Assembly: GCA_946886475.1 (NCBI GenBank)
Contig: CAMPIQ010000041.1
Span: 1 to 24,857, forward strand
Length of the DNA stretch: 24,857 bases
Direction: 5' to 3'
Origin: an uncultured Chitinophagales bacterium
GTDB lineage: Bacteria > Bacteroidota > Bacteroidia > Chitinophagales > Chitinophagaceae
In this document: positions 8,073 through 15,471 of the stretch, in pieces
How the letters are laid out: each line of letters begins with the position of its first letter
How positions within the stretch are numbered: the first letter of the stretch is position 1
Notes under the pieces: generated by a model
Told to the model about the DNA's origin: nothing
The model's input: only the letters and a program-made list of their open reading frames with translations
Database searches by the model: none
Program-made: the position numbers and the translations under genes

Positions 8073-8705
8073 ATGGAGATCATCAAGGCCGAGTACCTTA
8101 TCAGCAGTCCGTCCGTAGATAAATGTCCGGCTCCGGACCGGCCCGAATATGCCTTTATTGGAAGGAGCAATGTTGGCAAATCATCGCTTATCAATATGCT
8201 CACCGGTAAAAAAGAACTGGCAAAAATTTCTTCTTCACCGGGAAAAACACAATTGATCAATCATTTTGAGATCATGTCAAGTGACAAAAAGAAATGGTAT
8301 CTGGTGGATCTTCCGGGATATGGATATGCAAAGAGATCAATGAGTCAGCGTAAGGCCTGGAAAAAAATGATTGAAGATTATATCAGGAAAAGAGAAAATC
8401 TTGTAAACCTCTTTGTATTGATAGATAGCCGTATCAAACCACAGGAAAATGATCTTGAATTTATCAATCAGCTGGGTGAATGGCAGATCCCATTTGCCCT
8501 TGCATTTACAAAATCGGATAAAAGCACGGTGAAGGAAGCTGCTAATAATGTAAATGATTTTATCAGGGCCTTGTTGCAAACGTGGGAGGCTCCACCACCT
8601 TATTTTTTAACATCAGCCGTAAAAAGAACGGGCGCCAGGCAAATGCGTTCTTTTATAATGGAACTGAATCACGGATGGGAAACACATAAAAAGGACAGGG
8701 TATAA
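8073..8705 (+). CDS. engB: Ribosome biogenesis GTP-binding protein EngB/YsxC/YihA
   Basis: Essential small GTPase that acts in assembly of the large ribosomal subunit. The 210-residue product has the GTPase motifs in order: G1 GRSNVGKSS (30-38), a threonine in the switch I region (SPGKTQLIN, about 55-63), G3 DLPGYGYA (79-86), G4 TKSDK (about 150) and G5 SAVKRTGA near the C-terminus. Length is typical. A TTG codon 24 bases upstream keeps the frame open, but the ATG at 8073 gives the normal family start MEIIKAEYL and follows a perfect -7 box. It is divergent from ubiE; the short gene at 8739 follows 33 bases later on the same strand. Confidence 0.96.
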   Translation: MEIIKAEYLISSPSVDKCPAPDRPEYAFIGRSNVGKSSLINMLTGKKELAKISSSPGKTQLINHFEIMSSDKKKWYLVDLPGYGYAKRSMSQRKAWKKMIEDYIRKRENLVNLFVLIDSRIKPQENDLEFINQLGEWQIPFALAFTKSDKSTVKEAANNVNDFIRALLQTWEAPPPYFLTSAVKRTGARQMRSFIMELNHGWETHKKDRV

Positions 8706-8738
8706 TTTTTATTGATTTATATTGCAGCACGCTAGGGT

Positions 8739-8933
8739 ATGGAAATGAAAATAAAATTTGTTGAAAAGAGTCTGGTAATAATCATGTTTGTAGCAGTTTT
8801 AGTGGTGTTTTCATTTGCCCAGCGCGACACCGAAAAGCTGTTTGAATTAAATGCTGCCGGAAGTTCTGCAGAGATCGCAGACGATAATAATAAACTCACT
8901 ACCGGTTTTGTTCATACACGGAATGAACCCTGA
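8739..8933 (+). CDS. Small single-pass membrane or secreted protein, unknown function
   Basis: A 64-residue product with a basic N-terminus (KIKFVEK), one hydrophobic stretch (LVIIMFVAVLVVFSFAQ, about residues 12-28) and a polar, acidic tail. It may be a signal peptide with an alanine-glutamine cleavage site, or a membrane anchor. Two ATG codons compete: 8739, and 8745, which has a TAGGG sequence seven bases upstream and may be the true start. It lies 33 bases after engB and 17 bases before the next small gene, so the three may be co-transcribed. I do not recognise the family. Reality is supported by the compact spacing, same strand and sensible signal segment. Confidence 0.6.
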   Translation: MEMKIKFVEKSLVIIMFVAVLVVFSFAQRDTEKLFELNAAGSSAEIADDNNKLTTGFVHTRNEP

Positions 8934-8950
8934 CTCCATACTAATTCTTC

Positions 8951-9295
8951 ATGCGCAAATTGATTTTTGCCATCTGCCTGTTAATTGGATCTAATTGCAT
9001 GGGCCGCGATCATCAGGTGGATCCATCAAGCCTTGATTCGTTAAAACGGTCAATAGAAAATTCAAGAATAAATGTCCAGGCCTGGCAGGATAGTTTCAAT
9101 AAAAAACAAGACAGTATTTATCAGTCGGCCATTACAAGATCAGATTCAATAAGTATGGAGCATGTAAAGGCTGATCCTCTGCCGGTACAGGTTGGGAAAA
9201 AGGAGAAAAGACTGCAATATTCCTACGTGCTGGCAGGAATAGGAATTGTATTTTTTATTTTGCTGGTAATTGTACTTTCAGGGAAAACAAAGTGA
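8951..9295 (+). CDS. Small envelope protein with C-terminal membrane helix, unknown function
   Basis: A 114-residue product with an N-terminal hydrophobic segment (LIFAICLLIGSNC, about residues 4-16), a polar helical middle rich in Asp, Ser, Gln and Lys (about 20-85), and a strong C-terminal transmembrane helix (VLAGIGIVFFILLVIVL) followed by a short basic tail. The LIGSNC sequence resembles a loose lipobox, so a lipoprotein with a second anchor is possible but not certain. It follows the 64-residue gene by 17 bases and is convergent with the YkuK-like gene 16 bases away. I do not recognise a family; the architecture suggests a small periplasm-facing protein held in the inner membrane. Confidence 0.65.
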   Translation: MRKLIFAICLLIGSNCMGRDHQVDPSSLDSLKRSIENSRINVQAWQDSFNKKQDSIYQSAITRSDSISMEHVKADPLPVQVGKKEKRLQYSYVLAGIGIVFFILLVIVLSGKTK

Positions 9296-9311
9296 TCTCT
9301 TCAACATAGGA

Positions 9312-9785
9312 TCAATTCACTACCTTATTGGCACAACTGCTGCTTGCAAATGCTTCCGGTTTGGCTTTGAATGCAAAACCCATCCCCAGAATATAACCCA
9401 TTGCTTCCTTCAGTGCATCATTACTCTTGAAATGAGGGTTGGTATTGATATCTGCATGTACTTCCATATCCACATTGTATAATGTAAAAAGATTGCACAG
9501 TTCGTATGCAATCTCAATGCTTTTAGCTACTTCCACCAGCATTCGCTCTTTGATGGAATACTGCTGGCGTGTTCTTTCATTGTGGATGAACATGAAGCCT
9601 CCGTGACCTTCTCTCAAAAAAACAATAACAGTTGCAAATTCAGTTTCCTGGCCTTTCACCTGCGAATCAGTGCCAATACAAACTTTTAATTTGAATCCCG
9701 CCTGGGTTTCTCTTCGGATGGCGTTTTCAACAGCATTGTAGACCGGAAGACCGAGGGGTTCGCCATTAAATTTTCTCCAACGCAT
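9312..9785 (-). CDS. YkuK-like protein with ribonuclease H-like fold
   Basis: The 157-residue product resembles the YkuK/DUF458 family, which has an RNase H-like fold and no well-established cellular role. Visible features fitting this are the N-terminus MRWRKFNGE, the strand and acidic residue in CIGTDSQVKG (about residues 36-45), the central strand ATVIVFLREG, and EVHADINTNPHFKS (about 108-121) with conserved-looking acidic and His residues. There is no signal peptide. Its start codon lies only seven bases after a strong 11-bp hairpin on the coding strand, an odd leader. The gene is convergent with the small envelope protein gene and downstream of the metalloprotease gene. Nuclease activity should not be assumed from fold alone. 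Confidence 0.75.
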   Translation of the reverse strand: MRWRKFNGEPLGLPVYNAVENAIRRETQAGFKLKVCIGTDSQVKGQETEFATVIVFLREGHGGFMFIHNERTRQQYSIKERMLVEVAKSIEIAYELCNLFTLYNVDMEVHADINTNPHFKSNDALKEAMGYILGMGFAFKAKPEAFASSSCANKVVN

Positions 9786-9792
9786 AAATAAA

Positions 9793-9821
9793 GAGGTTTT
9801 TCCAAGTTACGGAAAAACCTC
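9793..9821 (-). promoter_or_regulatory. Perfect 11-bp hairpin abutting the ykuK-like start
   Basis: GAGGTTTTTCC (9793-9803) pairs perfectly with GGAAAAACCTC (9811-9821) around a 7-base loop. On the minus strand the stem is followed by TTTATTT and then immediately by the ATG at 9785. It could be a terminator for the upstream protease gene, or a leader structure influencing ykuK translation; the shape fits both. Confidence 0.5.
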
Positions 9822-9858
9822 GAGTTACCAAAGGGCACGGATTATGGTATTGTTAATA

Positions 9859-9895
9859 ACAGGGCAATCAATCGCAGACTGACTGCCCGTTTTTT
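9859..9895. terminator. Hairpin at the metalloprotease 3' end
   Basis: GGGCA (9862-9866) pairs with TGCCC (9884-9888), extendable by two pairs across one bulged A to 9859 and 9890. On the plus strand it is followed by six T, but those bases overlap the protease stop codon region and no plus-strand gene is expected to end here. On the minus strand the stem follows the protease stop directly and is followed by TGTTATTAAC, so it most likely ends the protease transcript. Confidence 0.45.
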
Positions 9896-11495
9896 ATTGT
9901 TTCATAAATTTCTCAATATAGCTTTCCTGGTCATTATGGAACCTTATCAGGTAAGTTCCGCTGCTTAGGTTATTTACAGAGATCTGGTTGGATCCCTGTA
10001 CCAGAGAACCCTTCATGATGATTCTTCCATTGAAATCAACAATGGTATAACTGTAAAGGGCAGGACTGTTTACTTTAATAGTATTGCGTACAAGATTGCC
10101 CGCTACCACAGGCTTTCCTTTGTTTTCATTTGCCGGTAACACCACCGTATTTGAATAATAGCTTTTGCCATCATTAAATGTTACGTGTAACCGGTAATGA
10201 AGCCAACCATTAATAGTGGATATGTTTTGGTACGATCTTGCTGATGGATCAGGACGGGTTAATGGCTGGAAATTCCTGTTGTTGCCGGATGAAACCTCCA
10301 ATACCTGGCTGGTGATGCTTTCATCTGCTTCAATGATCCAGTTGAGCGTATGCCTGTTATTTACATTCACCCCTTTTAATTCCAGTTTGTGTAATGGCAA
10401 TGGCGCCAGCGGTGTAAATGTGCTGCTGATACTATACGATCCAAGACTGGCATATTCCGGCGCAAAAATATTTCCTTTACCCTGAATACGCATGTAATAA
10501 GTGCCTGCAGAAAACGAACTGTCAATGGTAAGGCCCAGCACTGTTTCAGGATTATATGTATTTATTACTGCAAAATCATGATTTAGCAGCTCAAGTTGAA
10601 TGTCAAGATTTGAGCCTGAATTACCAGTTCCAATATTGTAAGGCTGGGCAGTAACTAAAAGCTTTCCATTCATGGGTATCACAAATTTGAAAACGTCTTT
10701 ATCAGTGTTCTGCTCAATTACACCTTCTGTGGTAAATTCATTATTGACCATCTGCACAAAACTGGCCTGGTCAATGGATGCCTGGTGGTCATCTGTACGA
10801 AATCCAAAACCATTTGTGGAATTGGTAATGATGCCCAGGTCATTCTGAAACACATTGCAGCCCTGGGGATTGGTTCCATGATTCCATAAAGTGAGATTCC
10901 TGTAATAACCAACACCCATAATGGGAGCCCAGCCAATTTCTCCTGAACCGGTACCCGAATTGTATTCAGCTGTCTTCAGGCAGTTGTTGTCGTAGGTTGA
11001 CTGGTGCCTGAGTCCAAGGGTATGACCCATTTCATGCGAAGTGGCTTCCCCGATTCTTTTGGTATTATATCCAAGCAGGGCAGAAAAAACAAAAGAGGGC
11101 GTATGATCGCCACTGCTGAATGTATTTAAATAAGAAACACCACCTGCCGATCCATACCAGCTGGAGGTAATGGTTATGATCATGCGTTGTCTCTGGAAAA
11201 CAGGTGCAGACCAGTATTTTGTTGAATCTGTTGTTATGTTGATATTGAAAGGACGATAGTCCTCTGCAACGCGGTTGAATACTTCTGTGATCTGGTCAAC
11301 GGTAAGGTTGGCACCCTGACAAAAAATAGGACCGAAAGCATTCCAGCTTGTTCCCTCTACGGTATGACCGTCAAAATCTAAAAATATGGTAGCCCCTGCA
11401 GATGGGTAACTGTTGTAAACCGGAACCTGTGAACTGCCCTGCAATGTTGCAAGCACCAGGCAGAATGCCATCAGGAATTGGAAGAACTTTTTCAT
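9894..11495 (-). CDS. Secreted metzincin-type zinc metalloprotease with T9SS sorting domain
   Basis: A 533-residue exported protease. In order: signal peptide (residues 1-23, ending GSSQ), a catalytic region with the metzincin zinc motif HEMGHTLGLRH at 154-164 and a candidate Met-turn methionine in PIMG (Met193), a PPC-like beta domain (about 265-355, DVFKFVIPMNGKLLV to GTYYMRIQGKG), a further beta domain (about 365-455), and a C-terminal type A sorting domain of the type IX secretion system (about 460-533, with LSSGTYLIRFH and a basic tail ending EKFMKQ). The sorting domain predicts passage through the outer membrane and cleavage of the tail. The substrate is unknown. A small secreted protein is encoded 38 bases upstream on the same strand, which suggests a two-gene unit. 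PorT of the same secretion pathway is encoded at 6400-7146. Confidence 0.9.
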   Translation of the reverse strand: MKKFFQFLMAFCLVLATLQGSSQVPVYNSYPSAGATIFLDFDGHTVEGTSWNAFGPIFCQGANLTVDQITEVFNRVAEDYRPFNINITTDSTKYWSAPVFQRQRMIITITSSWYGSAGGVSYLNTFSSGDHTPSFVFSALLGYNTKRIGEATSHEMGHTLGLRHQSTYDNNCLKTAEYNSGTGSGEIGWAPIMGVGYYRNLTLWNHGTNPQGCNVFQNDLGIITNSTNGFGFRTDDHQASIDQASFVQMVNNEFTTEGVIEQNTDKDVFKFVIPMNGKLLVTAQPYNIGTGNSGSNLDIQLELLNHDFAVINTYNPETVLGLTIDSSFSAGTYYMRIQGKGNIFAPEYASLGSYSISSTFTPLAPLPLHKLELKGVNVNNRHTLNWIIEADESITSQVLEVSSGNNRNFQPLTRPDPSARSYQNISTINGWLHYRLHVTFNDGKSYYSNTVVLPANENKGKPVVAGNLVRNTIKVNSPALYSYTIVDFNGRIIMKGSLVQGSNQISVNNLSSGTYLIRFHNDQESYIEKFMKQ

Positions 11496-11533
11496 TTGGA
11501 TTGGATTTGGAAGGAAAGGATAGCGAACGATTC

Positions 11534-11995
11534 TTATTCATTGATCATGTCATAGTAATCTTTTTTGATAAGCACATATTGGCCATTTTCTTTTATAATT
11601 TCAAATGCATCGCCACTATAGCGGCTAACCATCCTTCCCACATATCTTTCACCATATTCCTTAGTTACCGTTTTAGTGTAGGTAAACAGTGCGCCTGGCC
11701 GGTTGGTTGATCGAACCACTACACTTTCAACCTGTGCATCATGTGATTTGGAGACTACCGTTCCTTCCAGCAGAAATTCATTGGTAACCTGTAATGAAAC
11801 TGAGGCGCCAACTTTATATCTGAATAAAGATTCTATATCAGAAACTTTCAGATCCATTTTTTGTGGCAGGTCAGAAAATAATTTAGGTTTTTTGAGATCA
11901 GGTTCGTTGATGGGAGCTATCTGATCCTGTGCATAAACGAATGCACTGCAAAGGAGAAGTAATGCGAGGGATACGCAATTCTTTAGTTTTTTCAT
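11534..11995 (-). CDS. Small secreted protein upstream of the metalloprotease, unknown function
   Basis: A 153-residue product with a clear signal peptide (MKKLKNCVSLALLLLCSAFVYAQ, cleavage after AYAQ-like VYAQ), then a mostly beta region (about 60-145) with the strands FRYKVGASVSLQV, FLLEGTVVSKS and VESVVVRST, and a Lys-Tyr-Asp-rich C-terminus. The frame is open for nine codons further upstream, but the ATG at 11995 begins a typical signal peptide, so I chose it. It ends 38 bases before the metalloprotease gene on the same strand, so the two are probably co-transcribed. I do not recognise a family. Partner, substrate-binding or inhibitor roles are all possible and none is shown by the sequence. 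Confidence 0.75.
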   Translation of the reverse strand: MKKLKNCVSLALLLLCSAFVYAQDQIAPINEPDLKKPKLFSDLPQKMDLKVSDIESLFRYKVGASVSLQVTNEFLLEGTVVSKSHDAQVESVVVRSTNRPGALFTYTKTVTKEYGERYVGRMVSRYSGDAFEIIKENGQYVLIKKDYYDMINE

Positions 11996-12131
11996 TGGAT
12001 ATGGTTTTAGCCGGTAAAACACGCAGTGGTTAGCTGCTTATTGGATTCCGCACAATATTTATAAAAAAATGGCTGATTTCAAAATGTAATTCAGAAAAAA
12101 TTTCAGGAATAGGTAAATCCCCTGAGAGGGA

Positions 12132-12149
12132 ATTCGTAATTATACGAAT
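12132..12149 (-). terminator. AT-rich stem-loop after the CoA-binding gene
   Basis: ATTCGTA (12132-12138) pairs with TACGAAT (12143-12149) around a 4-base loop, three bases past the stop codon of the minus-strand CoA-binding gene. There is no clear T tract after it on the minus strand, so terminator activity is uncertain. Confidence 0.3.
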
Positions 12150-12152
12150 CAA

Positions 12153-12518
12153 TTAATATTGCCCGGTGCTTAACATTACCAGTGTGCAGCCAATTACCGG
12201 TTCTATATTATTGTCCTTTGCTTTTTTTATCAGTTCATCATTTTCAGTACCCGGATTGAAAATGATCCGTTTGGGATTCAGGTTCAGTATATAATCATAA
12301 TATTCAACCTGATTTTTTGGGTTGAGATAAAGCGTAATGGTATCCACTCCGGTTTCGGGTACATGATCTTTTGAGATGGAAACATCATCAACCTTTGTAT
12401 TCTTTTTTCCAACTGCAACCACAGGATGCTGGTATGCTCTCAATTTTTTTATGGCGAGGAAACTATAACGTGAAGGGTTATCTGAAGCGCCCAGTACCAT
12501 CGTTTTTTTCTTGTTCAT
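12153..12518 (-). CDS. CoA-binding domain protein (YccU-like)
   Basis: A 121-residue cytosolic protein consisting of a single Rossmann-like CoA-binding domain (CoA_binding_2 type). Visible features are the N-terminal nucleotide-binding turn VLGASDNPSRYSF (residues 8-20), the strand HPVVAVGKK, the Asp-rich turn DTITLYLNPKNQ, and the strand-turn KRIIFNPGTEN, ending VIGCTLVMLSTGQY. Length is typical of the stand-alone family, whose cellular role is not established. AAAGGA just before the ATG could serve as a ribosome binding site, which is uncommon in this window. It follows the flavoprotein gene of the polyketide operon by 37 bases on the same strand; it may be read through from that operon but there is no functional reason to count it as part of the pathway. 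Confidence 0.85.
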   Translation of the reverse strand: MNKKKTMVLGASDNPSRYSFLAIKKLRAYQHPVVAVGKKNTKVDDVSISKDHVPETGVDTITLYLNPKNQVEYYDYILNLNPKRIIFNPGTENDELIKKAKDNNIEPVIGCTLVMLSTGQY

Positions 12519-12555
12519 TTCCTTTCTTTGGGTATAAAATTACAAAGCCTGTGCC

Positions 12556-13692
12556 TTAAAAGGGTTTTCCGTGTGTCATTTTGACCACATAGCCGGACAT
12601 AAAAGGGAATATCCTGAATGTTTGTACAAAAAGATTACTCAACCGTACATTGCCAAAGAAGCCCTGTAAAATTCTTCCGGTGCGAAGCCGGCGCGAAAAA
12701 TTTTTCTTCCATTCCATTTCATAAAATGATTCCATTGCCTTTCTGCTGATCCTTCCGGCTAAAAACTCATGTATGATATTCGCAGCCATTTTGCCTGTGT
12801 GCATGGCAATGCTCATTCCATTTCCGCACAAAGGGGTGATCATACCAGCCGCATCACCCAGCATAAGCACATGATCTTCTATTTGTGTTTTTGATTTGAA
12901 ATTAACCTGCGAAATAGTGACGGGGAAACCGGGACAGATATTTGAATTAGCGAATAATTTTTCCAGGTGCGGGTTTTTGTAAAGAAAATTTTGTTCGAGC
13001 TGGCTTAACTGGTTATTGGATCTTTTGAGGTCACCGGCTTTTGTGAGGTAACAAAGGCAGTACCTGTCATTTTCAATTTTTGATATGCCGCAATAACCAT
13101 TTTCAAAATTGTGAAGACCGATCATATTGGCAGGCCATTCGGTTTGGATATGGTATTTTACGGCTACATAATTATCAAGTTTTTTATCATGGTGTTCTAA
13201 ATATTTTCTTTTCCAGCCTGTGTCGAGGTTACTGTGTTTGCCAGAGGCCGCGCAACAAACTCGGGCTGTTGCGTTTCCTGACCGTGAACGTATAAAAAAC
13301 TTATCATGGTATTCAATAGATTCCACTTTTGAATTCTCTTTGATAACAACATGATTACGGCAGGCTAGTTCTGCCAGTTCTTTCTCCAGCAGCCACCGGC
13401 TGATGCCAAAACCGCCCAATGGTAATTTTACCTGAATTGATTTGCCATCTGGCGATGAAAGAAATAATGAATCGATTTGGGGAAGTGAAAGTGAGGACAG
13501 GGGAAGACCCAGGCCTTCAAGAAAGTTCCAGCTTTCATTGCTAACATATTCACCGCACACTTTGTGGAAGGGATATGATTCTTTTTCAAATACAATCACT
13601 TTGTGACCGGCTTTGGCCAGCAATATGGCGCATGAAAGCCCTGCCAGTCCACCTCCTGCTATTGCAACATCATATTGATTTTGTTGTTCCAT
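12556..13692 (-). CDS. FAD-dependent oxidoreductase, geranylgeranyl reductase-like
   Basis: A 378-residue flavoprotein of the p-hydroxybenzoate hydroxylase/geranylgeranyl reductase superfamily. It shows the N-terminal dinucleotide-binding motif GGGLAG (13-18), an acidic ribose-binding residue (EKE, about 36-38), the KVCGEYVS sequence (44-51) characteristic of the geranylgeranyl reductase branch, and the second FAD motif LGDAAGMITPLCGNGMSIAM (278-297). Length is normal. It is the last gene of the four-gene minus-strand operon and its start overlaps the methyltransferase gene by 23 bases. In this setting it could hydroxylate the polyketide ring towards a quinone, or reduce double bonds of a prenyl or alkyl chain; the sequence does not decide between these. 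Confidence 0.88.
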   Translation of the reverse strand: MEQQNQYDVAIAGGGLAGLSCAILLAKAGHKVIVFEKESYPFHKVCGEYVSNESWNFLEGLGLPLSSLSLPQIDSLFLSSPDGKSIQVKLPLGGFGISRWLLEKELAELACRNHVVIKENSKVESIEYHDKFFIRSRSGNATARVCCAASGKHSNLDTGWKRKYLEHHDKKLDNYVAVKYHIQTEWPANMIGLHNFENGYCGISKIENDRYCLCYLTKAGDLKRSNNQLSQLEQNFLYKNPHLEKLFANSNICPGFPVTISQVNFKSKTQIEDHVLMLGDAAGMITPLCGNGMSIAMHTGKMAANIIHEFLAGRISRKAMESFYEMEWKKNFSRRLRTGRILQGFFGNVRLSNLFVQTFRIFPFMSGYVVKMTHGKPF

Positions 13693-14389
13693 TTTTAGTA
13701 TAACAAACCAGCCATCTGAAGGCCCATTTCCATTGGCAATGAAATGGGGCCAGGCCTGCCTGCATAAACAGGGTATTCCAGTCTTTTTTTATAAATCCTC
13801 TTCTTACCGACAGGGGAGCATCATTTTTCACCAGATAACTTTTTGAGAAGAGCCGGGTGAGGCATTTTATGGAATAAAATGCAACCGGATGCCTGTGAAG
13901 GTCATTGATAAAAAAACCGGTGGTGCAATTCTCATTCATCCACTTCAGCATGTAAACCAATTGTTCGTTGGTAAAATGATGACAGAATAAGGATGAAAAA
14001 ATAATATCGGGCTTGTTATCAAAATCATGATCCCTGTAATCAGAACAAATAAAATCAATTCCCTTGTTTTTGTTTTTATTTCTGGCATATGAAATGCATT
14101 CCGGGTTGATATCGATACCGGAAATACTTATTTCTTTGTTGTTCTTTTCTGCCCAGCATTTAATGGCATACAGGTTGTCCCCACCTCCACAACCTATTTC
14201 CGATATTCTTATATTTTTCCCATCCGTATTTTTTACCAATGAAAACAAACCTTTTAATGTTATGTTATGGCCTCCGAGAAAATGATTGATGAATTCCAGT
14301 TCCTTCATATTCTGTTGGATGTCTTCAAATGGAATATCATCGCGATCGAGCAGTTCTTTTTGATATGATCTTTGTTGGAATGAGGGCAT
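13670..14389 (-). CDS. Class I SAM-dependent methyltransferase of the polyketide operon
   Basis: A 239-residue methyltransferase. Motif I is EIGCGGGD (64-71), the acidic residue that contacts the ribose of SAM is in GIDINPE (91-97), and a motif resembling post-motif III lies around IIFSSLFCHHF. There is no signal peptide or membrane segment. The start codon overlaps the polyketide synthase stop codon (TGATG at 14391-14387) and the 3' end overlaps the flavoprotein gene, so translation is probably coupled in both directions. The natural substrate from context is a resorcinol, pyrone or quinol made by the adjacent type III synthase. Whether it methylates oxygen or carbon cannot be told from the sequence. 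Confidence 0.87.
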   Translation of the reverse strand: MPSFQQRSYQKELLDRDDIPFEDIQQNMKELEFINHFLGGHNITLKGLFSLVKNTDGKNIRISEIGCGGGDNLYAIKCWAEKNNKEISISGIDINPECISYARNKNKNKGIDFICSDYRDHDFDNKPDIIFSSLFCHHFTNEQLVYMLKWMNENCTTGFFINDLHRHPVAFYSIKCLTRLFSKSYLVKNDAPLSVRRGFIKKDWNTLFMQAGLAPFHCQWKWAFRWLVCYTKNGTTKSI

Positions 14390-15471
14390 CAGTAATGTGC
14401 TGTAAAGGTTTCAACAGTTAATCCGGGGCCAAACGAAGCGCCGAATAATTTTTTTACTTTTTCTTTTTGTTTCATCATTTCTTTCATCACAAATAAAATT
14501 GTAGCGGAGGAAAGATTCCCAAAATCTTTCAACACATGATACGACGTGTCCAGTTGTCCATTGGTAAGTTCAAGCGAATGGTGAATGGCTTCCAGTATCT
14601 TTTTGCCGCCGGGGTGTATACACCAGTGAGAAATATGATCCCTGTTTAGGTTCTCACTTCTAAGTGCACCTTCCACAATAGTGGCGAAATCTTCTTCAAT
14701 CAGGTCAGGAATATATCCGCTCAGGGTCATGAGGAATCCTGATGATGAAAGTTCCCAGGCCATATCCCGTTTTCCTTTTGGAATGATCTCACTATAAAAA
14801 TGGTCGAGGTGCAAACCTTTATGGTCGTTGTCATCTGAAGTAATGAGGGCCGCTGCCGATCCGTCGCCAAATAAAAGTGATGACATCATATTGTCCATAG
14901 TGCTTTCACGCTGAAAATGTATAGTGCATAGTTCCGTGCACACCACCAGCACCCGGGCCTTGCGTTCTGATCTGCAAATGGCATCTGCCAACTTCAGGGC
15001 ATGTACGGCGGCATAACATCCCATGAAGTTGATGGATGTTCTGGAAGTATTTTTAGGGAGGTCGAGCAGTTCCATTACCTGAAGGTCAAGTCCCGGTGCA
15101 CTCATGCCGGTGCAACTCACTGTTATCAGATGTGTAATGGATGCAAGATCATGCTGGTGGTTCAGGCAGTCGCGTATGGCATCTACCGACAATGCCGGAG
15201 CATGCTTATGATATATGGCCATCCTTTGCTCCAGCAGGGGAAAGGGTTCCAGGTTTTCGGTTTGCGGATAAAATTTCCATTCCTGAACAGGTTTGCTGTA
15301 ATCAGCAATTACGGAATAGCGTTGGTCAATACCGCTCTGGTGATAAAGAAATTTTAATTTTCGTTTATCCATATCATTTAGAGCAAACACCTGTTGCATG
15401 AAATGAAGAATCTCCATCTGTGGGTGTATATAGGAAGGAACTGCTGTGCCTATAGATATAACCTTGCTCAA
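14389..15471 (-). CDS. Type III polyketide synthase (chalcone/stilbene synthase family)
   Basis: Homodimeric ketosynthase that extends an acyl-CoA starter with malonyl-CoA and cyclises the product to a resorcinol or pyrone. Taking the TTG at 15471 as start gives 360 residues with the expected N-terminus SKVISIGTAVP. The catalytic triad is complete: Cys152 in NFMGCYAAVHAL, His286 in CIHPGGKKIL and Asn319 in FGNLSSAT. The C-terminal GFGPG-like loop is present as SFGPG (346-350). The frame stays open upstream to an ATG at 15513, but that would add 14 residues unlike the family, and the TTG overlaps the UbiA stop codon (TTGA), fitting translational coupling. The overlap with the methyltransferase is TGATG. 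Bacterial relatives in lipid pathways use long-chain acyl starters; the starter here is unknown. Confidence 0.93.
   Translation of the reverse strand: MSKVISIGTAVPSYIHPQMEILHFMQQVFALNDMDKRKLKFLYHQSGIDQRYSVIADYSKPVQEWKFYPQTENLEPFPLLEQRMAIYHKHAPALSVDAIRDCLNHQHDLASITHLITVSCTGMSAPGLDLQVMELLDLPKNTSRTSINFMGCYAAVHALKLADAICRSERKARVLVVCTELCTIHFQRESTMDNMMSSLLFGDGSAAALITSDDNDHKGLHLDHFYSEIIPKGKRDMAWELSSSGFLMTLSGYIPDLIEEDFATIVEGALRSENLNRDHISHWCIHPGGKKILEAIHHSLELTNGQLDTSYHVLKDFGNLSSATILFVMKEMMKQKEKVKKLFGASFGPGLTVETFTAHY

Noticed and set aside
12556..13692. Carotenoid or menaquinone pathway enzyme
   Set aside because: The flavoprotein belongs by motif to the geranylgeranyl reductase branch, but its overlap with the polyketide operon argues for a tailoring role there and no crt or men gene adjoins it.
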